The notes beneath the pieces were generated by a model. It was not told the origin of the DNA and did not search any database. It saw only the letters and a program-made list of their open reading frames with translations. 9,602 nucleotides of DNA from CAZYPU01 sp049642705. Lineage in GTDB: Bacteria; Omnitrophota; Gorgyraeia; JABMRN01; RBG-13-46-9. The stretch spans positions 1 through 9,602 of the forward strand of contig JBARPB010000013.1 of assembly GCA_049642705.1 (NCBI GenBank). Reading direction: 5' to 3'. A program made the translations under genes and the position numbers. Positions within the stretch are counted from its first letter, which is position 1. The number at the start of each line of letters is the position of its first letter. Positions 1-5,614 of the stretch are shown here, in pieces.

Positions 1-520
1 CGAACTCAGTGAGGTTCGAGAAATCGGTTATACCCTTGAAATCCTTGAAGGGTATTACGATTTTCTGCCATTTGTCGGTTACGTTCGTTACGTAGTAACG
101 GCCGACCTGCCTTGCGGCGTTCTTCAGTTCCACCTTGAATACGGTGGTGTATCCTTCCTTGGAATCGCCTTTTACCCAGAACGACAGGTTGTCGTACTTT
201 GAGGCATCCAGATTCTGCAGAAACATCCAGAAACCGTTGTAGGCCGGATTCCTCGAATCGACATCGTAATCGATTTTCATCGCGAAGCCTTTTGAGCCCC
301 GGCGGTTTGCGCTGTCAAAGGACTCCGCGCACCCTTGCGAGAAGTCCGCGGGGTCCTTATCCCAGGCTCCGAAATTGCCGCCGATGTTGTTGGGTTTCTC
401 ACCTGAGTCAAAATCGGCAATCACAATCTTTTCCGCGGCCTGTGCCTGCGTAACGGAAAGGCAAAATACCACAGAAATCACCGCTGCGATGAATATCATC
501 AGAGAGACATTCATTTTCAT
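1..520 (-). CDS. Secreted carbohydrate-binding-module-like protein (partial, 3' end off the left edge)
   Basis: The reading frame starts at ATG 520 and is still open at base 1, giving 173 complete codons. The N-terminus (MKMNVSLMIFIAAVISVV, then a cut near AQAAEK) is a Sec signal peptide, so the protein is exported. The mature part begins KIVIADFDSG and continues with GGNFGAWDKDP, YNGFWMFLQNLDASKYDNL, SFWVKGDS and WQKIVIPFKDFKGITD. This is the pattern of jelly-roll galactose-binding-like domains (CBM11/CIA30-type): an initial DFD, a central LSFWVKG strand and a late W-x-KI-x-IPF-x-DF strand. No catalytic motif is visible in the part present. It is the last visible gene of the operon, 56 bp after the solute-binding protein, which suggests a role in binding glycan or glycoconjugates outside the cytoplasm. 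The fold assignment is by motif resemblance only, and whether another domain follows is unknown. Confidence 0.75.
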   Translation of the reverse strand, partial: MKMNVSLMIFIAAVISVVFCLSVTQAQAAEKIVIADFDSGEKPNNIGGNFGAWDKDPADFSQGCAESFDSANRRGSKGFAMKIDYDVDSRNPAYNGFWMFLQNLDASKYDNLSFWVKGDSKEGYTTVFKVELKNAARQVGRYYVTNVTDKWQKIVIPFKDFKGITDFSNLTEF

Positions 521-530
521 TGCTTTCACT

Positions 531-538
531 CCTCCTTT
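531..538 (-). promoter_or_regulatory. Shine-Dalgarno site of the CBM-like gene
   Basis: On the minus strand AAAGGAGG lies 10 nt before the ATG at 520. This is a near-perfect anti-16S match and supports that start rather than the second Met two codons later. The 521-576 gap otherwise holds only a weak 4-bp palindrome and no convincing terminator or promoter, so the gene is probably co-transcribed with the upstream one. Confidence 0.75.
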
Positions 539-576
539 CATTCCATTATCACTTTAACACTATGTGTATCCACTTT

Positions 577-1878
577 TTAGCTCCTGCTCGTCGCCAACAA
601 GGCGTTTACTTTATTTATGATTCCGTCTATCGCCGGCCTTACGCCCTGCCTCCCGCTAAACACTCTATCGAGCGCCGAAAATATATAAAGTTCCCTCGCT
701 TCCCTCCATACGGGTGTAAATGGGGAATAAACCACGTATTTCATCGCGCGAAGAAGCATTTTCTTATTTTTTGGCATTTTTCCGTCGGCAGCCCATTTCC
801 GGGCGACCTCCATAATAGCCGGTTGCGCCAGGCCCGTCTCCGCCAGCATCTCTTGCGCTTTTTCCCCGGCAAGCGCTTTCAATACCTCATAGGCCTCTTT
901 GGGGTGTTTACTGCTTTTCAATATGGAATATCCCGAGCCGCCCGTGCCGAAACCCCTTATGCCCCGAGGCCCCTTGGGAAACATCACGACATCCCACTCG
1001 AAATTGTCGATTTTTCTCAAGCCCGGCGTCTCCCAGATACCCGAGGTAAACATCGCGAGGCGTCCCGTCATGAACATGCCCTGCACGCCCATTGCAAGGT
1101 TTGCCATCGCCGTCGAAGAGGGATGGACCTTATATTTATTTATGAGGTCTGTGTAAAACTGAAGCCCTTCGACGGCCTCTTTCGAATCAAGCACGCACCT
1201 TGTCGGGTTTTTCACGTCATCGACGAGTTTTCCGCCGAAGGCATAGACAAAGTTTTGCCACGCCCAGGCGTAAAAACCGTACCGCAGGACCCTGCCGTCC
1301 GAACTCACCTCAGTAAGCTTTTTCGCCTTCTCCAGAAGGTCATTTACGTCCCAGTCGTCCGTCGGGTAAGGGACGCCTTCTTTGTCAAACAGGGTCTTAT
1401 TGTAATAGACACAGGCAAAAGGCGCGGTATCCCTCGGTATCGCGTAAAGTTTTCCGTCCTCGGTAAACCTGTTTATGATTTCCGGGTAAAAATCGTCTGT
1501 GCCAAATGTGGAATCTTCCTTCAGGTACGGCGTAAGGTCAAGGAGGACGTTTTTGGACTGGAACGTTACGAATAAATCGACTTCCGTGCAGATTATGTCC
1601 GGCGCGGAACGGCCCGCGATCCGGGTAAGAAGTTTATCCACGTATCCCCTGTAGGGGGTGTGTTCAAGGCGCACCTTTATTCCCGGGTGGGCCCTCTGCC
1701 ATTCACCCATTATGTGCGCCATTATGTTTACCTCGTCCGGCGCGCCCCAGAATGTTACTTTTATCTCGACGGGCTTTTTGCCCGATGCGGTACGGGCGCC
1801 TTCCCTCGCGCAGCCGCTTAAAAGAAACGCTGATACTACTAAAACCGCTGCTAACGTCGTCCATTTACTATATTTCAT
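577..1878 (-). CDS. Extracellular solute-binding lipoprotein of a sugar ABC transporter (SBP_bac_1 type)
   Basis: This encodes 433 residues from ATG 1878. A GTG one codon upstream (1881) is an equally possible start. The N-terminus MKYSKWTTLAAVLVVSAFLLSGC is a lipoprotein signal with lipobox LSGC, so the protein should be lipid-anchored after SPase II cleavage at that Cys. The mature sequence follows the family 1 extracellular binding protein pattern: a first strand VTFWGAPDEVN, then WQRAHPGIKVRLEHTPY, PDIICTEVD, LYAIPRDTAPFACVYYNK, and later GMFMTGRLAMFTSGIWETP and GGSGYSILKSSKHPKEAYEVLKAL. Such proteins capture oligosaccharides or sugar derivatives and deliver them to a two-permease importer. 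No permease or ATPase is in the window; they may lie beyond the left edge. Neighbours (hydrolase, barrel, CBM-like protein) suggest its ligand is a product of the hydrolase. The ligand cannot be read from sequence. Confidence 0.92.
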   Translation of the reverse strand: MKYSKWTTLAAVLVVSAFLLSGCAREGARTASGKKPVEIKVTFWGAPDEVNIMAHIMGEWQRAHPGIKVRLEHTPYRGYVDKLLTRIAGRSAPDIICTEVDLFVTFQSKNVLLDLTPYLKEDSTFGTDDFYPEIINRFTEDGKLYAIPRDTAPFACVYYNKTLFDKEGVPYPTDDWDVNDLLEKAKKLTEVSSDGRVLRYGFYAWAWQNFVYAFGGKLVDDVKNPTRCVLDSKEAVEGLQFYTDLINKYKVHPSSTAMANLAMGVQGMFMTGRLAMFTSGIWETPGLRKIDNFEWDVVMFPKGPRGIRGFGTGGSGYSILKSSKHPKEAYEVLKALAGEKAQEMLAETGLAQPAIMEVARKWAADGKMPKNKKMLLRAMKYVVYSPFTPVWREARELYIFSALDRVFSGRQGVRPAIDGIINKVNALLATSRS

Positions 1879-1881
1879 CAC

Positions 1882-1939
1882 TTATCCAATCCTATCTGTG
1901 ATCATCTGCGATTCCCATCTGTGATCATCTGTGTATAAA
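1882..1939 (-). repeat. Intergenic ATCTGTG repeat cluster
   Basis: This gap holds a perfect 15-bp direct repeat, ATCTGTGATCATCTG, at 1894-1908 and 1917-1931 (period 23). It can also be read as four ATCTG(T/C)G heptamers at 1894, 1904, 1917 and 1927, with TGATCA palindromes at 1899 and 1922. The 12-mer TCATCTGTGTAT at 1925-1936 recurs exactly at 4853-4864, across the start of the hydrolase gene. It resembles the (T)CATCTGTG-type repeats scattered in many environmental genomes; this is recollection, not searched. The weak ribosome site of the binding-protein gene (AGGA at 1890-1893) borders it. Confidence 0.7.
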
Positions 1940-3508
1940 TCACATGAAGATGTAAATCTTAAATCCTATCGAATTAAGCGTGTCGTTTATGTTGTAATAG
2001 TGATTGAAATTCCAGCTGAAATTCGCTCTTAACACGCCCGGCTTGTAATACTCTATCCCTAAAAGCGTTGCCCAGTTGTCAAAATCCGACATGTTCGTCC
2101 CGGCTGCGAAATCCGCTCCAGCCTGGACATAAAATTTATTCCAGAAATTATAGCTTACCCTGTTTTCCACGCCTGCCCACGCGGCCGAATCCTTGATCGG
2201 ATTCGGAGCGGCGTAACTGGGGGCCGTGTTATCACATTCGTCCCTCAATCCAAGCGCATAATTAAACGTGCTTGTGGCGCTGAATCGTTTGGTAAAATCG
2301 CGGCCGACCTTGCAGAACATCTCGTATTTCTCATACCTGTTACGTAATGGAAAGTAATAGTCCACGGAATAGCTCATTCCGGGTATTAGGCTTGTCTTGC
2401 GGTCGGGGGAACGGAACCTGAGTTCCGTCCTGTAGTACCAGTGGTCAGGGCTGTAAGGGAAAGTTGAACGCGGCCGTTTGCTTTTATAATATTCGAACTG
2501 GCCGAACCATTCGAATATCTCATTAGGCACAAGGGCCAGATTAGCTATATATGTATGCCGGTTTTCATATCCGGAGTTACTGGGCACGGGCGAACCGATA
2601 TCTTTTTCGACTATCGTGGAATACCTGTATCCGGCGTTAAGCGTGTAATACCAGTCGCACCCCTTGATTTTCGTGGCGTGTATCAGCATTATCTCATTCT
2701 GCATCCAGTGATACCATAAAAGGTGCGGCCACTTCGGATAATACTCCCTGTACGTATCACGGTAATCGAGAGTATATCTTATCTGGGCAACCTGGCCGGA
2801 AGGGTCTGTGGGGTTATCCATCGTAAACTGCGTGCCGTATGCCCGTGTAAACAAGGGGACTATCTGGCTCCTGAAATGGGCAGGCGTATCCCACTTCCTC
2901 ACTTGTGGAGCCGCGCCACCGGTACCCAGCCACCTAATCGCCTTGGCATCCAATATGTATGCGTCTATGGGCTTGGCTCTCTGGTATATCTCTACCCTCT
3001 GGCCGACTGAGAAATACTTGCCAAAGCGCATGCCGGCAAAGTCCTCATACGCTGCCTGGGCGGCTATCCGGTCTACGTCCGCTTTCCTGAGCACGCGCAC
3101 CTGGTCCGGCTTCTCTTCAAGCGGTACTTTCGGTACTTTCTTGGCATCTTTTTCCCAGGGTTTTATCCTGCCTGTAACGACGTCAGCGGCATACTCGAGG
3201 GGGGCAGTGAAATTGATATTATCTCCGGGGAGGCCCTGTATAAATTTATCGTCCGGCGTTTGGTCGGCGGCAAAAATCGAAGGCGTGATGAGCAAACTTG
3301 CAAAAAACAGGCTAAGAATGCAACATGTTGTGAAGCTCCACGACCTTACAGCCGTGGCCTCTTTCTTTACAGGATTCAGCCGTGGAACCGAATCCTGAGC
3401 CAGAAAGCCATTCATCCGTGCTCTTCTAGGCGTAGCTTTCTGGCGAAGGGTAAAATACCTCATATATGAAGTGTTTATATTACCATATTTTGTGTATTTG
3501 TCAAACAT
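1940..3508 (-). CDS. Putative outer-membrane beta-barrel protein with an unusual N-terminal extension
   Basis: The start at ATG 3508 is chosen because GGAGG (3514-3518) lies 5 nt before it and it overlaps the hydrolase stop (3501) by 8 bases. A longer frame to 3577 lacks such a site. The product has 522 residues. Residues 1-58 are basic and polar (KYTKY, RQKATPRRAR, PVKKE). A hydrophobic stretch follows at about 59-80 (FTTCCILSLFFASLLI), with a likely SPase I cut near SIFA/AD. The rest is rich in aromatic residues in alternating patterns: YYTLNAGYRYS, FEWFGQFEYYKSKRP, WYYRTELRFRS, PGMSYSVDYYF, NRVSYNFWNKFYVQAGADF, ending FKIYIFM. This suits an outer-membrane barrel or porin-like protein. I do not recognise the family. 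Position between hydrolase and binding protein suggests passage or display of glycan. Barrel status is inference from composition. A start at ATG 3415 is a weaker alternative. Confidence 0.72.
   Translation of the reverse strand: MFDKYTKYGNINTSYMRYFTLRQKATPRRARMNGFLAQDSVPRLNPVKKEATAVRSWSFTTCCILSLFFASLLITPSIFAADQTPDDKFIQGLPGDNINFTAPLEYAADVVTGRIKPWEKDAKKVPKVPLEEKPDQVRVLRKADVDRIAAQAAYEDFAGMRFGKYFSVGQRVEIYQRAKPIDAYILDAKAIRWLGTGGAAPQVRKWDTPAHFRSQIVPLFTRAYGTQFTMDNPTDPSGQVAQIRYTLDYRDTYREYYPKWPHLLWYHWMQNEIMLIHATKIKGCDWYYTLNAGYRYSTIVEKDIGSPVPSNSGYENRHTYIANLALVPNEIFEWFGQFEYYKSKRPRSTFPYSPDHWYYRTELRFRSPDRKTSLIPGMSYSVDYYFPLRNRYEKYEMFCKVGRDFTKRFSATSTFNYALGLRDECDNTAPSYAAPNPIKDSAAWAGVENRVSYNFWNKFYVQAGADFAAGTNMSDFDNWATLLGIEYYKPGVLRANFSWNFNHYYNINDTLNSIGFKIYIFM
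3321..3449 (-). repeat. Inverted-repeat cluster inside the N-terminal coding region of the barrel gene
   Basis: Four inverted repeats lie side by side. (1) A 10-bp perfect stem, GCCAGAAAGC at 3399-3408 with GCTTTCTGGC at 3435-3444, flanked by TCCTGA and GAAGGG. (2) An 8-bp perfect stem, CAGGATTC at 3370-3377 with GAATCCTG at 3390-3397. (3) A 5-bp stem, CCACG at 3338-3342 with CGTGG at 3353-3357. (4) A 10-bp palindrome, CAACATGTTG at 3321-3330. CAGCCGTGG also occurs as a direct repeat at 3349 and 3377. These cover the odd basic N-terminus of the protein up to the first residues of its signal core. This looks like a translated structured repeat rather than ordinary coding sequence. Confidence 0.7.
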
Positions 3509-4856
3509 TTTTGCCTCCAAATTTTCGAAGAAAATTTGATCCTGAGGCAGTGTTAGAAATGCGACGAGTAGGAGCATTTCTCACTGCCGAAGGACCTTTA
3601 ACCACATTAAAACATTTCTCGGTCCAGGCCTTTACAGGGCCTATCCCCATAAAGGCCTTCCATACCATTCCGGTTCTGTAATTCTCTATCATAATAAGCG
3701 TAATCCCTACGTCTATGCCGAGATATTCCTCGGCCCACCAGTCTTTATTCGCGTTAAATGCGTCTTTAAAGCCGTATTTTCCGTATAAAAACCGTTTATG
3801 CCTGTCGTAAAGGTATTTAAGGCCTTTCACGCTTTCTTCCTTCGCAAAAACCAAAGATCCGGCTATGCCGCACGGCGCTATCGTGCCATCGCTCAAGGCA
3901 AGGCCCGGCTTGGCGCCGTATCCTTTGTAGCCTTCGGGCCCGATGCAGGCCGTAAGGCCCCAGGAATTCTCGCCGTATGTCTCATATTCAGCGGCGTTGT
4001 CTATGCAAAATTGCCTGTTTGCAAGCGTGGCGTTTACTGAATTCGCGTAATAATCTATATTGCCTTTTCTATCGCGTAATCTGCGGAAGTCTATCCACGC
4101 ATGCGAATACTGATATGTAAATATGCTTCCGAAATAACTGTATATTACCTCGTATTCTTTATACGTGCTGCGGGGCCTTTTCCACTCAAACCACGCATCT
4201 TTAGCGATAGGGTGCGTTGGCGAGCCTATCGCGAGGGCATAGAGTATCATTGCTTCGGAGTATGAGTCCCAGCAGTGCCACAGAAAGCCCGTTTCCGGCT
4301 TCCAGCCCATGCACATGGCCTTTTTGCCGTTCATCATCCATGGCCAGTCAACACGCTCATAAAGGGCTCTTGCTATCCTTTCTATTTCCGTGTCCCTGAA
4401 ATATTCCCCTGCAAAAAGAGCCCCTGCGAGAAAAAGCGCGGTATCTATCGAAGAGGCTTCGGAATTCCACGCCCTTTTCCCGGTGCGCATGTCCAGGAAG
4501 TGGTAGAAAAAGCCTCTCTCGTGCGGGACGTTATACATGAAGGCCCGCAAAATCTGCAGCACCCTCTCGTACGCTTTTTCATGGCTTATCCAGCCCCTGG
4601 ACTCGCCTATACATAAAGCCGTAAGGCCGAAACCAACGACTGCCACGCTGCAAGGAGCGCCAAGGCGCGATGAATCCTTTATAAGCCCGTTTTCCGGGTT
4701 AACCTCTTTTATGAAATAACGGAACGAATCGCGCTCGAGCTTATCGAGAAATTTCTCTTCTTCGGATAAACCCTGTGCAAAGGATGCAAACGAAAAAAAT
4801 AGCAATAAGCCCATAGCCCACAGCCCACAGCCCACAGCCTTAATATCTGTTTTCAT
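3501..4856 (-). CDS. Secreted glycoamylase-family glycoside hydrolase (GH144-like, possible endo-beta-1,2-glucanase)
   Basis: This encodes 451 residues from ATG 4856. A Sec signal (core about 15-26, likely cut SFA/QG near residue 27) directs export. The mature protein carries the block pattern of the glycoamylase family (PF10091, including GH144 endo-beta-1,2-glucanases), an (alpha/alpha)6-type fold. Blocks are FLDKLERDSFRYFIKEVNP (37-54), SVAVVGFGLTAL (70-81), GFFYHFLDMRTGKRAW (115-130), SEASSIDTALFLAGAL (132-147), WDSYSEAMILYALAIGSPTHPI (196-217), FTYQYSHAWIDFR (246-258), ANSVNATLANRQFCID (271-286), TYGENSWGLTA (293-303), DGTIAPCGIAGSLVFA (323-338) and WWAEEYLGIDVGITLIMIENYRTG (373-396). 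Acidic residues inside these blocks are plausible catalysts, but I cannot assign them. Substrate within the family is uncertain. Odd points are a 7-bp tandem repeat in the signal-peptide codons, no clear Shine-Dalgarno site, and a last 32 residues (about 420-451) encoded by hairpin repeats and probably not part of the fold. Confidence 0.88.
   Translation of the reverse strand: MKTDIKAVGCGLWAMGLLLFFSFASFAQGLSEEEKFLDKLERDSFRYFIKEVNPENGLIKDSSRLGAPCSVAVVGFGLTALCIGESRGWISHEKAYERVLQILRAFMYNVPHERGFFYHFLDMRTGKRAWNSEASSIDTALFLAGALFAGEYFRDTEIERIARALYERVDWPWMMNGKKAMCMGWKPETGFLWHCWDSYSEAMILYALAIGSPTHPIAKDAWFEWKRPRSTYKEYEVIYSYFGSIFTYQYSHAWIDFRRLRDRKGNIDYYANSVNATLANRQFCIDNAAEYETYGENSWGLTACIGPEGYKGYGAKPGLALSDGTIAPCGIAGSLVFAKEESVKGLKYLYDRHKRFLYGKYGFKDAFNANKDWWAEEYLGIDVGITLIMIENYRTGMVWKAFMGIGPVKAWTEKCFNVVKGPSAVRNAPTRRISNTASGSNFLRKFGGKNV
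3514..3538 (-). promoter_or_regulatory. Ribosome binding site of the barrel gene with an abutting hairpin
   Basis: GGAGG at 3514-3518 precedes ATG 3508 by 5 nt and decides that start. Immediately upstream, and sharing its first G, is a perfect 9-bp inverted repeat with a 3-nt loop: CAAATTTTC at 3518-3526 and GAAAATTTG at 3530-3538. The hairpin lies inside the last codons of the hydrolase gene. It could stabilise or modulate initiation at the barrel gene; that role is inferred from position only. No T-run follows, so it is not a typical terminator. Confidence 0.7.
3539..3595 (-). repeat. Long hairpin repeat encoding the hydrolase C-terminal tail
   Basis: Plus-strand arms are GGCAGTG (3546-3552), a TT bulge, then AGAAATGC (3555-3562), an 11-nt loop, then GCATTTCT (3574-3581) and CACTGCC (3582-3588). 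That is 15 perfect pairs with one bulge. Outside a tandem G/A mismatch (3544-3545 against 3589-3590), TCCT (3540-3543) pairs with AGGA (3591-3594), adding four pairs. The flanks match those of the hairpin at 3393-3449. The element falls after the last conserved block of the hydrolase and encodes most of its terminal residues. No T-run follows on either strand. Confidence 0.82.
4809..4839 (-). repeat. 7-bp tandem repeat in the hydrolase signal-peptide codons
   Basis: Four head-to-tail 7-bp units plus a partial one: GCCCATA at 4809-4815, then GCCCACA at 4816, 4823 and 4830, then GCC. On the coding strand this is a run of GGCTGTG/TGTGGGC units encoding AVGCGLWAMG. Because 7 is not a multiple of three, gain or loss of one unit would shift the frame. 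The variant last unit contains an in-frame ATG (4814), which could serve as a fallback start. Confidence 0.85.
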
Positions 4857-4865
4857 CTGTGTATT

Positions 4866-5477
4866 TCACGTTGTATATTTCGAGGCGATCTTGCGCGCTT
4901 CCGCTAACGTCTGGGCGTTTTTTATTCTTTCGACGTCTATTCTTAAGCTTTCGATCATGTCTTCAAGCGTGGAAGCGGTTTTTTTCATCTCATCGCCTTT
5001 TCTTACGCTGAAATGCACGCGAAGGTTCCCTTCCTTTACGGCCTCAGCTGACTGTTCGAACCTGTACATTGGGCCGGCTATTTTATGGGAGAGAAAAATT
5101 CCCCCTAAAAATATTAAACCGGCTAAAATTGCGATTTTGGGAAGAAGCGTCCTGTTTACTGCTTGCAACGCATTTGCCAGGGCTTTTCTTTGCTCTTGGC
5201 TTAGAAGTTCCGCCTCCCTGAAAATTCTCTCAAGCCGGTAATCGCCCTTTTTGTATCGAACACCTTCGTAGCCGGCGATCCTTCTTGCGGTCTCCAGATT
5301 CTGTGAAACCTTGAACTCGTTAAAATTTTCTATGATTGAAGCCCACATGCCCACGTAAAGCCCCACGCCGCTTACGAACATAACAAGGAGTAATACCGAA
5401 AGTATGATAAGTGTGTACTTGAGCTGGAAGTTCTTTTTTATGAGGTAATTCAGCCTTTTATGTTTTGTTCCTATCAT
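4866..5477 (-). CDS. HAMP-domain inner-membrane protein without an output domain
   Basis: The product has 203 residues from ATG 5477. AGGGAGGTG at 5481-5489 is the ribosome site; a GTG at 5483 is part of that site and is a less likely start. The basic N-terminus KHKRLNYLIKKNFQLKY is followed by TM1 (TLIILSVLLLVMFVSGVGLYVG, about 22-43). A short extracytoplasmic helical segment follows (ENFNEFKVSQNLETARRI ... QRKALANALQAV), then TM2 (LPKIAILAGLIFLGGIFL, about 111-128). The cytoplasmic HAMP domain starts SHKIAGPMYRFEQSAEAV, has the GNLRVHFSVRKGDEM connector and ends STLEDMIESLRIDVERI. HAMP domains relay signals across membranes, but no kinase, cyclase or methyl-accepting domain follows; the protein ends about 20 residues later. 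It is the first gene of the operon, with 9 bp to the hydrolase. A sensing or scaffolding role is inference. Confidence 0.88.
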   Translation of the reverse strand: MIGTKHKRLNYLIKKNFQLKYTLIILSVLLLVMFVSGVGLYVGMWASIIENFNEFKVSQNLETARRIAGYEGVRYKKGDYRLERIFREAELLSQEQRKALANALQAVNRTLLPKIAILAGLIFLGGIFLSHKIAGPMYRFEQSAEAVKEGNLRVHFSVRKGDEMKKTASTLEDMIESLRIDVERIKNAQTLAEARKIASKYTT

Positions 5478-5480
5478 ATC

Positions 5481-5489
5481 CACCTCCCT
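5481..5489 (-). promoter_or_regulatory. Shine-Dalgarno site deciding the HAMP gene start
   Basis: AGGGAGGTG on the minus strand is a strong anti-16S match. It spans the GTG that would be the longest start (5483) and sits 3 nt before ATG 5477, with GGAGG 5 nt before it. The ATG is therefore preferred. Confidence 0.8.
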
Positions 5490-5508
5490 ATGGTATTATA
5501 TTGGTTAT

Positions 5509-5536
5509 ATAATAGCATAAGAGTTTTAAATTTCAA
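5509..5536 (-). promoter_or_regulatory. Sigma-70-type promoter of the HAMP/hydrolase operon
   Basis: On the minus strand TTGAAA (5531-5536, five of six to the -35 consensus) is followed after 16 bp by TATTAT (5509-5514, five of six to the -10 consensus). An extended -10 TG-C sits directly before it (5515-5517). Transcription should begin near 5500-5503, leaving a leader of about 25 nt to ATG 5477. The promoter lies between the terminator of the preceding gene and the HAMP gene, so the left operon is probably independently transcribed. Confidence 0.65.
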
Positions 5537-5549
5537 GCATTTATCAAGC

Positions 5550-5587
5550 AAAAAGGGGGCGCGCGTATATTTTGCGCACCCCCCTTT
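5550..5587 (-). terminator. Intrinsic terminator of the mutase/isomerase fusion gene
   Basis: The minus strand reads AAAGGGGG, then TGCGC, an AT-rich loop, GCGC and CCCCCTTTTT: a long GC-rich stem with a T-run, 27 bp after the stop codon at 5615. The stem is nearly symmetric (A-run and G-run on one side, C-run and T-run on the other). Minus-strand use is supported by position; there is no plus-strand gene to terminate here. Confidence 0.88.
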
Positions 5588-5614
5588 CTTTGAGAACCGT
5601 TAGTATCGGTTAGA

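Noticed and set aside
551..579. Possible terminator after the binding-protein gene
   Set aside because: The only palindrome (ACAC-TAT-GTGT at 557-567) has 4 pairs and no T-run on the coding strand.
520..1575. Long plus-strand frame of 351 codons opposite the binding-protein gene
   Set aside because: The minus frame has a clear lipoprotein signal and family motifs over the same bases. The plus frame has low-complexity basic composition, no ribosome site and no recognisable motif.
1882..1939. CRP-like operator or short CRISPR-like array
   Set aside because: TGTGA occurs, but the spaced TCACA partner is missing. There are only two 15-bp copies with an 8-bp gap, too few and too close for a CRISPR array.
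2808..3398. Plus-strand frame of 196 codons opposite the barrel gene
   Set aside because: It is antisense to a gene with a good start and signal peptide, has no ribosome site, and its codons mirror the minus-strand frame.
3391..3449. Riboswitch (c-di-GMP or cobalamin type) in the hairpin cluster
   Set aside because: Some words (AAAGC, ACGCC) look similar, but the conserved cores of these classes are not present in order, and the segment lies inside a coding frame after the ribosome site.
3509..3577. Longer N-terminus of the barrel gene beginning at 3577
   Set aside because: It would overlap the hydrolase gene by 77 bases within the loop of the long hairpin and has no ribosome site, while ATG 3508 has GGAGG at 5 nt.
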